Assembly: GCA_014377155.1 (NCBI GenBank)
Contig: JACMQD010000164.1
Span: 1 to 29,139, forward strand
Reading direction: 5' to 3'
Source of the DNA: Herminiimonas sp.
GTDB taxonomy: Bacteria; Pseudomonadota; Gammaproteobacteria; Burkholderiales; Burkholderiaceae
Length of the DNA: 29,139 nt
Both the position numbers and the translations under genes were made by a program. Below are positions 16,360 through 22,670 of the stretch, in pieces. Within the stretch, counting starts at the first letter, position 1. The number at the start of each line of letters is the position of its first letter. Under the pieces are notes generated by a model. It ran no database searches. It saw only the letters and a program-made list of their open reading frames with translations, and was not told where the DNA came from.

Positions 16360-17211
16360 TCACGAGAATTGATAAGGTTGGGTGTGCGCGGTACCTTCTC
16401 CGCTACTTTTTAGAATGTCGTGTGTTCCGCGGTCCGATGTCGTGCGTTCCGTCCCATGCATCCCGGTCCAACCGTTTTGCCCGCTCTCCATTGCCCGTTG
16501 AAGACAGTGACGGGCGATGTTGATGACCTGCGACCAAGTCAGTAATCCCGGATAGCTCGGAATATACGGAAAACAGGCAAAGCCGAGCGAACATGTGCCC
16601 GATATCATGCTGCCATCGGCCAGCAAAAAACGGTGGCTAGCAATTGTGGCGCGCATGCGTTCGGCCAGCGATTCTGCATGCGTCCGATGCGTTCCCCTTG
16701 CCACCGCCAAGATCTCGGCGCCGTTCCACTGGACCAGGTAATCAGACTCGCGACAGCCGTTTTGCAAGGTTTGGCGCATTTGCTGCAGAATGGATTCGCC
16801 TGCGCCAGGGCTTTGCATCTTGCGTAGCACGGTCAGATCGTCGAAAACCAGCAAGAAGAAAATCAAATCCGATTCGAGCGGGGGTTCTTCATTTCGATGG
16901 GCAAGCCAATGATAGTAGCGGCGCAGACAAACAGCGATGTCGTTTTCGAGTTGTACCGCGAGATAATCGCGATCCCTCACGTCGACCTGCTGATGGTCCG
17001 GTAACGAACCGCCGTCGTTGAAATTGGTACAGCTGCCCCAGGTTTCCTGCCATGTGCCGGGCGCGGTCACGACCGGTTCGGGAAGACCGGCGTACTGTGC
17101 ATACTCGATGCTGCCCGGCATACGGGAATCCGGCATGCGAAGGACGTATTCTTCCAAGGCACGGTGGGATTGCGGTTCGATGACGTAGTTGGCACAACGG
17201 AAATCGGTCAT
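16360..17211 (-). CDS. Degenerate GGDEF-domain protein (probable inactive cyclase, possible c-di-GMP sensor)
   Basis: This is a 283-residue soluble protein. Residues about 110-245 fit a GGDEF fold, with the helix SILQQMRQTL, then RESDYLVQWNGAEILAVA, RMRATIASHRF, and the strand SGTCSLGFACFP, equivalent to 'vTvSiGva..p'. The signature GG(D/E)EF is replaced by NGAEI (163-167), and the upstream metal-binding DxD-like segment is FDDL. Diguanylate cyclase activity is therefore unlikely. RESD (154-157) stands exactly five residues before the signature, the position of the inhibitory RxxD c-di-GMP-binding site. The N-terminal 110 residues are Trp/Tyr-rich and unrecognised. It is the first gene of an apparent two-gene unit with the hybrid kinase at 13047-16328. 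The gene identity as a GGDEF relative is fairly firm. The binding role is inferred. Confidence 0.75.
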   Translation of the reverse strand: MTDFRCANYVIEPQSHRALEEYVLRMPDSRMPGSIEYAQYAGLPEPVVTAPGTWQETWGSCTNFNDGGSLPDHQQVDVRDRDYLAVQLENDIAVCLRRYYHWLAHRNEEPPLESDLIFFLLVFDDLTVLRKMQSPGAGESILQQMRQTLQNGCRESDYLVQWNGAEILAVARGTHRTHAESLAERMRATIASHRFLLADGSMISGTCSLGFACFPYIPSYPGLLTWSQVINIARHCLQRAMESGQNGWTGMHGTERTTSDRGTHDILKSSGEGTAHTQPYQFS

Positions 17212-17482
17212 AGTCGGTCGCCTGACAACGGTCGCCGCCTGTATCGGCGTAGCTGACCAGAAAAGTACTTCCTGGCATTCGCCGGAAAGTCGATGCCGTG
17301 GCGAGTGTCAGGACCGCCTCTCTTCGGCACATCCCTCATAAAACTAAAAATCCCCACGGCACGAGAGTACAGGAATATACGTTTGGGGAAAGCTATACAA
17401 AGGTATGTGGGCAATATAGTTGCACAAGCGGGCAAACCTGAGATTTCGGTATGCGGATTGCTCAATAAGCACTGAAAGTAGG

Positions 17483-17501
17483 GATTTTGCCTCACAAAAT
17501 C
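17483..17501. other. Stem-loop in hupB upstream region
   Basis: GATTTTG (17483-17489) and CAAAATC (17495-17501) are perfect 7-bp arms with a CCTCA loop, extendable by one G-T and one G-C pair. It has no T-run of its own. Function is unknown. Confidence 0.35.
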
Positions 17502-17708
17502 TCGGCTTCATGTAACAGAGGCCCAATCCGCACACGGCTTTGACACGGCAAGCTTGCGCGCTTTCGCGATTTCGCGCATTGTGTGTCGCGACGCCAAATT
17601 TGCTTGCCTTTGCGATGCGACGGGAACCGAATTCGCCTTCGCACGGCAATACGGCAAATTGCACCTGATGAGCCACCAACGTTACATGATCCGTGCAGTG
17701 CATAGAAA

Positions 17709-17739
17709 TTGCGCGATGTTTCGACGATTGCGATAGAAT
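17709..17739 (+). promoter_or_regulatory. Candidate hupB promoter
   Basis: TAGAAT at 17734-17739 matches the -10 consensus in five of six bases. TTGCGC at 17709-17714 could be the -35 box with a long 19-bp spacer. It lies about 30 bp before the start codon, leaving a short leader that contains the Shine-Dalgarno. Confidence 0.4.
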
Positions 17740-17770
17740 GCGCGGCTCGTAAACCTTCTTGGAGAATATT

Positions 17771-18049
17771 TTGAACAAAACAGAACTAATCGAAGCACTG
17801 GCACTGAAAACAGGCAATACCAAAGCGGCGAGTGGCGAAAGCATCGACGCGCTGTTCGAGATCATCACGGACGCGCTTGGCCAAGGCGACACCGTTCAAT
17901 TGATCGGCTTCGGTGCTTTCGGCATCACGGAAACCAGCGCACGTACCGGCCGTAATCCACAGACCGGCGCTGCAATTGAAATCGCTGCCGGCAAGCGTCC
18001 GAAGTTTACTGCCGGCGCCAAGCTGAAGGCAGCAGTCAATCCCAAGTAA
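17771..18049 (+). CDS. hupB: HU-family DNA-binding protein
   Basis: HU is an abundant nucleoid protein that binds and bends DNA without strong sequence preference. The 92-residue product has the family start NKTELIEALALKTG, the core ALFEIITDALGQGDTVQLIGFG (given in part) and the signature GFGAFGITETSARTGRNPQTG, in which the RxGRNPxTG arm binds the minor groove. The TTG at 17771 is the likely start because it gives the canonical MNKTELI N terminus and has GGAG (17761-17764) six bases upstream. The in-frame TTG at 17759 would leave no room for this Shine-Dalgarno. It is monocistronic. No clean intrinsic terminator was found downstream, although a T-run follows at 18107-18112. Confidence 0.93.
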   Translation: MNKTELIEALALKTGNTKAASGESIDALFEIITDALGQGDTVQLIGFGAFGITETSARTGRNPQTGAAIEIAAGKRPKFTAGAKLKAAVNPK

Positions 18050-18349
18050 TGCCGAATCGAAGACGGTAGTGAGTCCAGTTAAATTTAAGGGGTAGCAATC
18101 GCCGGATTTTTTGTTTGACAAGGGGCGCGAAGGTGCATGGCTGGCTATGCAGCGACGGGCAACGCAGTCAGATGAAAAATGCGATGTACGCACATGGAAT
18201 TGAACTGGACTGCCGACAAGTCGGTTGCGGTCACAGTTGCGCACCGCACAGGAAGCTTCTCGTTGAAGGCTGTCTGGCATTTTGCAGCTGTTTCCATGCT
18301 TGCCATGAAGCGTGCCGCGGCGCGCAGTCCCGGGCAACGACAGACCTCG
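18050..18349. other. Intergenic region between convergent hupB and glycosyltransferase genes
   Basis: In this 300-bp gap I see only a six-T run near 18107 after a GC-rich CGCCGG, without a matching upstream stem. The long plus-strand frames here overlap the glycosyltransferase gene and have no family resemblance. No gene is supported. Confidence 0.4.
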
Positions 18350-20068
18350 TTATTTCATTCGCTGATACAACCGAAAGCGTTCATCACGGTCCGAGGCACG
18401 ACGTCCTTCCCAGACCAGTCGCCATTGATCGCCCGAACGCTGAATCAGGCTGGCATCTTTGCTGCTTCGGTTATTGTCCTGCAACAGTAAAAAATCGCAC
18501 ATGCCATTTTGGCCGCGTGCAAACGGCACCGCGCCGAAATAGGCAAAGGAGGCGCGCTGTGCAGGTCCAACGTCGGTATCGACACATTGGGGGCTTGGCG
18601 GCAGCGCAATCGCAATCTGTTGCGCCACGGCGGCGTAGCTCAATTTGTAGTTAGCCCATGGCAGCCAGAGCGTCATGATGAGCAACCAGCACAACACCAC
18701 ACCGCCCGATGACAGGACAACTGCCCGCCACAACACCGATGGCTTGCGCGAGACGCGCCAGCGTACCAGCATGACCCAGCTTACCGTAGCAAGTGTCGCC
18801 ACCAGAAAAGGTATCAGGTTAAATTCCGGCCTGAATCCAGCGACAAGTTTCAGTGCATTGCGTGCCAGCGGAGCCGGAAACCCGGTCTGCGTCGCGATCC
18901 AATAGAGCCAGATCACCGCGGCAAGGGTGGTCAGGCCCATCACCGAAAACCAGTCGACCGCATTGATTGCGCCGCGCTTCATGGTCGGTAATCCAAACGC
19001 TGCCAGAATCGCCAGCGCCGGCAGCATCGGCAACAAGATGGCTTCTTCCGAATAGGAATTGAGCAGGGCCAGCAATACCAGTGCGATGAAAAATGCCAGT
19101 GGCAAGCCGATATGCAGTGCATCGAACTGCTTGCGCCAGGCATAGACCGCCCAGCCGGCGAAGGGCCAGGCTGGCCAGCCGAACCAGATGCCGTTTTTTA
19201 CAAAATACTTCAGTGCGTCCCATGAAGGAAGACTAAGCTGGCGAAGGTTCCAGTCCATCCATGAGCGGTAGGGTGAACTGGCAAAAGGCAGGGCCAGTTC
19301 ACATGCCACCAGCCAGCCGGACGCGACCAGCAGCGCAAGCGGCAAGGAAATCAGGGTCAGTCGCGCTACGTTCGGTTTGTCGCGTACATACGCCAGAATC
19401 ATCAGCGCCAGCCAGAACCCTAGCGGCGCGATCCAGCCGCGCGTCAACACCAGTAACCCCAGTGCCAGGCCAAGTGCCGATGCTGCGCGCACCGAACCCG
19501 ATTCGAACATCCGCGTCGCAGCGTACATTGAAAACGCCGTTAGCGAGACATAGAGCGCCTCTGCGGTGGTGCAATGGCTGTGTACCATCAAGCCGAGGCA
19601 ACCGACATAGATCAGTAGTGCGCCATCGGCCAGCGTGCGGCCGAAGTCGCGCGGTTCGGGCTGGCCGCCGAAGGCTAACTTGAGCGGTTGCGCTTCACTG
19701 CGTCGGCCGAGCAGGTAGGTGGTGTACCACACCGACAGTGCGCCCACCACGAAGAAACTGACAGGCGCCAAGCGCGCCGCCAGTACGTCGCCCAGTACCC
19801 AGCCAAAGAGCTTGATGAAAATGGCGCCGATCCAGAAGGCCAGCGGGCCTTCTTGCGCCATCGGCAAGCCGACCACGTTCGGCCACAGCCAGTCGTCGAG
19901 TACGCCGTTTGCCATGGTCCACATAATGCCGAACCCGGCTGCGTCTTCGAGATTTTTCCAGGGGTCGCGCCCTATCAGCCCAGCCAGGATGTAAGCCATG
20001 CACAGCGCAAACAGACCCCAACGCGGTAGCGCAAGCGTAGCGGAGGCGGGTAGGCGGACTGGCTTCAT
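18350..20068 (-). CDS. GT-C type membrane glycosyltransferase (ArnT/PMT-like, family 39/83)
   Basis: This 572-residue polytopic inner-membrane protein resembles lipid-linked sugar transferases of the ArnT/PMT_2 group, which move a sugar from an undecaprenyl-phosphate carrier to lipid A, protein or glycan on the periplasmic side. About 11-13 hydrophobic helices are visible. The first periplasmic loop carries the motif GRDPWKNLEDA (about 33-43), with acidic residues typical of the GT-C catalytic loop, and then AQEGPLAFW (71-79). Residues from about 470 onward form a soluble C-terminal domain (CVDTDVGPAQRASFAYFG and onward). The ATG at 20068 is chosen over the TTG immediately before it. No other envelope-glycan genes are nearby, so donor and acceptor are unknown. 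It stands alone between hupB (convergent) and rpmE2 (same strand, separated by a terminator). Confidence 0.85.
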   Translation of the reverse strand: MKPVRLPASATLALPRWGLFALCMAYILAGLIGRDPWKNLEDAAGFGIMWTMANGVLDDWLWPNVVGLPMAQEGPLAFWIGAIFIKLFGWVLGDVLAARLAPVSFFVVGALSVWYTTYLLGRRSEAQPLKLAFGGQPEPRDFGRTLADGALLIYVGCLGLMVHSHCTTAEALYVSLTAFSMYAATRMFESGSVRAASALGLALGLLVLTRGWIAPLGFWLALMILAYVRDKPNVARLTLISLPLALLVASGWLVACELALPFASSPYRSWMDWNLRQLSLPSWDALKYFVKNGIWFGWPAWPFAGWAVYAWRKQFDALHIGLPLAFFIALVLLALLNSYSEEAILLPMLPALAILAAFGLPTMKRGAINAVDWFSVMGLTTLAAVIWLYWIATQTGFPAPLARNALKLVAGFRPEFNLIPFLVATLATVSWVMLVRWRVSRKPSVLWRAVVLSSGGVVLCWLLIMTLWLPWANYKLSYAAVAQQIAIALPPSPQCVDTDVGPAQRASFAYFGAVPFARGQNGMCDFLLLQDNNRSSKDASLIQRSGDQWRLVWEGRRASDRDERFRLYQRMK

Positions 20069-20149
20069 CAAAGTGTGATGTCGGAAAGGTTGTCGAATTG
20101 ACGTGGCGCTATTGTGCCGTAAAAATTCTGGCGAGATGAATAGCGAAAT

Positions 20150-20174
20150 AAAAAAGGCAGCCTAAGCTGCCTTT
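20150..20174 (-). terminator. Intrinsic terminator of rpmE2
   Basis: On the minus strand AAAGGCAGC pairs over 9 bp with GCTGCCTTT (plus-strand positions 20153-20161 and 20166-20174) around a 4-nt loop. A T-rich run of at least six follows at 20155-20150. It begins 21 bp after the rpmE2 stop and separates it from the glycosyltransferase gene. Confidence 0.85.
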
Positions 20175-20194
20175 ATGCGAAACCATGCGGCCTG

Positions 20195-20467
20195 TTACTC
20201 CGAGGTCGCAACCGAAGTCTTGGAACCGACAGCGCCGAATTTCTTGCGGAACTTGTCGACCCGACCGGCTGTATCGACGATCTTGTGCTTGCCCGTGTAG
20301 AACGGGTGCGAGTCGGAGGATACTTCGATTTTCACGAGCGGATATTCTTTGCCGTCGTGCGTGATCTTCTCGCGCGTGTTGACCGTCGAACGGATGACGA
20401 ACTTGGCATCGCTGGAGACGTCATGGAAGACGACTTCACGATAATCGGGATGGATATTTTCTTTCAT
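20195..20467 (-). CDS. rpmE2: 50S ribosomal protein L31, type B (zinc-independent)
   Basis: L31 sits on the central protuberance of the 50S subunit and helps bridge the subunits. The 90-residue product starts [20 protein letters not shown] and has the type B signature [16 protein letters not shown]. It has no cysteines, so it is the C-minus, zinc-free form rather than the CxxC zinc-ribbon type A. Its Shine-Dalgarno GAGG lies within ACCGAGGCA (20471-20479), a nonamer also found before trxA. It has its own probable promoter with a perfect -10 and its own terminator. It follows rho, as in many betaproteobacteria. Confidence 0.95.
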   Translation of the reverse strand: MKENIHPDYREVVFHDVSSDAKFVIRSTVNTREKITHDGKEYPLVKIEVSSDSHPFYTGKHKIVDTAGRVDKFRKKFGAVGSKTSVATSE

Positions 20468-20564
20468 TGCTGCCTCGGTAGGTTAGGTAGCCAATCGTCA
20501 CTTCGTCGGCCGTACTGCTTCGTGGCCCGATTGTCGATCACTTGCCGGTGGTGTAAAGCGCGAA

Positions 20565-20570
20565 ATTATA
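20565..20570 (-). promoter_or_regulatory. Candidate rpmE2 promoter (-10 box)
   Basis: The minus strand reads TATAAT at 20570-20565, a perfect -10 hexamer in the gap between rho and rpmE2. No good -35 is seen 16-18 bp upstream. Transcription would start near 20558, giving a leader of about 90 bases. The rho terminator lies upstream, so a separate promoter is expected. Confidence 0.45.
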
Positions 20571-20611
20571 CAATGAAATCATGGCTTTGCGCTACTGCAA
20601 ATGCCTTTGGC

Positions 20612-20648
20612 AAAAAAACGGCGCCTGCCCTGGCAAGCGCCGTTTTTA
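20612..20648 (-). terminator. Intrinsic terminator of rho
   Basis: AAAAACGGCGC (plus 20614-20624) and GCGCCGTTTTT (20637-20647) form an 11-bp perfect stem. The loop can extend by TGCC/GGCA. On the minus strand it is followed by seven T (20618-20612). It begins 12 bp after the rho stop. Because both sides carry A/T tracts it could work in either direction. Confidence 0.88.
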
Positions 20649-20659
20649 ATTTCTAAAAA

Positions 20660-21925
20660 TCAGGAATTACCGCGTCGCATCATGTCGAAGAATTCGGCAT
20701 TGTTCTTGGTAGCTTTCATCTTGTCGAGAATGAACTCCATCGCTTCTATTTCGTCCATGCTGTAGAGCAGCTTGCGCAACACCCAAATCTTTTGCAGCTG
20801 ATCGGGCTTGATCAACAATTCTTCGCGGCGCGTGCCGGACTTGTTGAGGTTGATCGCCGGATAGACGCGCTTCTCGGCAAGACGCCGCTCAAGGTGCACT
20901 TCCATATTGCCGGTACCCTTGAATTCTTCAAAGATCACGTCGTCCATGCGGCTGCCGGTTTCGATCAGCGCAGTGGCGATGATGGTCAAGGACCCGCCCT
21001 CTTCGATGTTACGCGCGGCGCCGAAGAAACGCTTAGGGCGTTGCAGCGCGTTGGCATCGACACCGCCGGTCAGGACTTTGCCCGATGCCGGAATCACGGT
21101 GTTGTAGGCGCGCGCCAGGCGTGTAATCGAATCGAGCAGGATCACGACGTCCTTTTTCATTTCTACCAGGCGCTTGGCTTTTTCGAGCACCATCTCGGCG
21201 ACCTGTACGTGGCGTGTTGCCGGTTCGTCGAAAGTCGACGCGACGACTTCGCCGCGCACCGACCGCTGCATCTCGGTGACTTCTTCCGGCCGCTCGTCGA
21301 TCAACAGCACGATCAGCGTGCAATCCGGATGATTGGCCGTGATCGCATGCGCCATGTGCTGCAGGATCACCGACTTGCCTGACTTCGGCGACGCCACCAG
21401 CAAGCCGCGCTGGCCCTTGCCGATCGGCGCGATCATGTCGATGATGCGGCCGGTGATGTTTTCCTGGCCGTTCATTTCACGTTCGAGACGCAGTGGCTCG
21501 TTCGGGTGCAGTGGCGTCAGGTTTTCGAACAGGATCCGGTGCTTCGAGGCTTCCGGCGATTCGCCGTTGACCTTGTCGACCTTGACCAGCGCGAAATAGC
21601 GCTCGCCGTCTTTCGGGGTGCGTACTTCGCCCTCGATCGAATCGCCGGTATGCAGATTAAAGCGGCGGATTTGCGATGGCGAGATGTAAATGTCATCGGT
21701 CGACGCCATGTAGCTTGCATCCGGCGAGCGCAAAAATCCAAAACCGTCCGGCAGCACTTCGAGCGCGCCGTCGCCGAAAATTTGTTCACCCGACTTCGCG
21801 CGCTTTTTCAGGATCGCAAACATCAGTTCCTGTTTGCGCAAACGTGCTGCGTTGTCGATATCGAGGGTAATGGCCATTTCCAACAGGGCCGAGACGTGTA
21901 ACGCCTTGAGTTCAGATAAATGCAT
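20660..21925 (-). CDS. rho: Transcription termination factor Rho
   Basis: Rho is a hexameric RNA-dependent ATPase that ends transcription at untranslated C-rich RNA. The 421-residue product is close to the E. coli length and lacks large insertions. The N-terminal helix bundle and cold-shock-like RNA-binding domain include [10 protein letters not shown] (about 58-67). The ATPase core has Walker A ASPKSGKS (178-185), Walker B DVVILLD (259-265), the Q loop [10 protein letters not shown] (285-294) and the later [13 protein letters not shown] with the R-loop region. It lies 96 bp downstream of trxA, a standard betaproteobacterial pair, and ends with its own intrinsic terminator. The ATG at 21925 gives the usual [11 protein letters not shown] start. 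Confidence 0.97.
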   Translation of the reverse strand: MHLSELKALHVSALLEMAITLDIDNAARLRKQELMFAILKKRAKSGEQIFGDGALEVLPDGFGFLRSPDASYMASTDDIYISPSQIRRFNLHTGDSIEGEVRTPKDGERYFALVKVDKVNGESPEASKHRILFENLTPLHPNEPLRLEREMNGQENITGRIIDMIAPIGKGQRGLLVASPKSGKSVILQHMAHAITANHPDCTLIVLLIDERPEEVTEMQRSVRGEVVASTFDEPATRHVQVAEMVLEKAKRLVEMKKDVVILLDSITRLARAYNTVIPASGKVLTGGVDANALQRPKRFFGAARNIEEGGSLTIIATALIETGSRMDDVIFEEFKGTGNMEVHLERRLAEKRVYPAINLNKSGTRREELLIKPDQLQKIWVLRKLLYSMDEIEAMEFILDKMKATKNNAEFFDMMRRGNS

Positions 21926-22021
21926 AATGAGTGTCCCGGGATGGGATCAAATAGAGGGGGGAGGGGACTGCGTGGTGTTGTTCGAGTATGTGGCGATGCG
22001 GGCGCACCGCCACTGTATTAT

Positions 22022-22348
22022 TTAAATATTGCTGTCGATGAAAGCAGTCAATTGGCCCTTGGCCATGGCGCCTACTTTTTGCGCAGCCGGCACGCCGTTT
22101 TTGAACAGGATCAATGTCGGGATGCCGCGAATGCCGAATTTGGCCGGCACTGCCTGGTTGGCATCGACATCCATCTTGGCAATCTGCAGACGACCGTCGT
22201 AGTCTTTGGCGATTTCTTCGAGGATCGGCGCGATCATCTTGCAAGGACCGCACCACTCTGCCCAGAAGTCGACCAGAACAGGCTTGTCGGATTTGAGTAC
22301 GTCGACGTCGAAAGAGGCGTCGTTGATGTGTTTGATGTTTTCGCTCAT
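22022..22348 (-). CDS. trxA: Thioredoxin 1
   Basis: This is the cytoplasmic dithiol reductant for ribonucleotide reductase, PAPS reductase and other partners. The 108-residue product has the active site WCGPC at residues 32-36, the preceding VDFWAEW and the cis-proline loop GIPTLILF (Pro77), all in canonical position. GAGG within ACCGAGGCA (22352-22360), seven bases before the ATG, is the ribosome-binding site. It is upstream of rho on the same strand and probably co-transcribed with it. Confidence 0.97.
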   Translation of the reverse strand: MSENIKHINDASFDVDVLKSDKPVLVDFWAEWCGPCKMIAPILEEIAKDYDGRLQIAKMDVDANQAVPAKFGIRGIPTLILFKNGVPAAQKVGAMAKGQLTAFIDSNI

Positions 22349-22520
22349 TATTGCCTCGGTGGGAGGAGAAAAGGGTTGTATCAGCGCTTTAGCGACTTGC
22401 CAGCTGCCAGCTTCGGTTAAAACGCTCCCGCACTACTGTGAAAACAGGTGGAGGCGTAACAGTCGAAATCAAGGTTTTGAGAAAGGGGCGGCAAAAGGCG
22501 ATGCGGCGGGAACTTGGTAA

Positions 22521-22548
22521 ATCATAACCGATTTTCGCGTGCTGTGTA
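22521..22548 (-). promoter_or_regulatory. Candidate trxA promoter
   Basis: On the minus strand TACACA (22548-22543) and TATGAT (22526-22521) are separated by 16 bp. They match -35 in four and -10 in five of six bases. The start site would be near 22514, leaving a leader of about 165 bases. The 299-bp divergent gap 22349-22647 shows no other clear element. Confidence 0.3.
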
Positions 22549-22645
22549 ATTACGCCGGATTTTATTTGGCAGAAGGTCGGCAAAACTCTGCTGCAGCGCC
22601 GTCCTGCATGGTCAAATGTCGCCTTCCACCAACGGTTTTTCAAAG

Positions 22646-22670
22646 CGATGCCGATGCCGATGCCGATGCA
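22646..22670 (+). repeat. Tandem hexamer GATGCC at the addB-like start
   Basis: Three copies of GATGCC followed by one GATGCA run from 22647 to 22670. They provide four in-frame ATG codons spaced six bases apart (22648, 22654, 22660, 22666). Changes in copy number would keep the reading frame, so they would alter only the N-terminal Met-Pro repeat or start choice. Confidence 0.6.

Larger units (their letters stand above)
17212..17770. other. Divergent intergenic region between GGDEF-like gene and hupB
   Basis: This 559-bp gap should hold promoters for both flanking genes. It contains a stem-loop GATTTTG/CAAAATC (17483-17489 and 17495-17501, loop CCTCA) and, near its right end, the likely hupB promoter. 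A 95-codon minus-strand frame with a GTG start at 17495 ends with an ATGA overlap onto the GGDEF-like gene. It has a poor ribosome-binding site and no recognisable features, so it is not called. Confidence 0.5.

Noticed and set aside
13047..17211. Possibility that the GGDEF-like protein is an active diguanylate cyclase
   Set aside because: The signature is NGAEI and the upstream metal-binding segment is altered, so catalysis is very unlikely.
17208..17495. 95-codon minus-strand frame ending with an ATGA overlap onto the GGDEF-like gene
   Set aside because: It has a GTG start with no good ribosome-binding site, an Arg-rich tail, and the region probably contains the promoter of the downstream gene.
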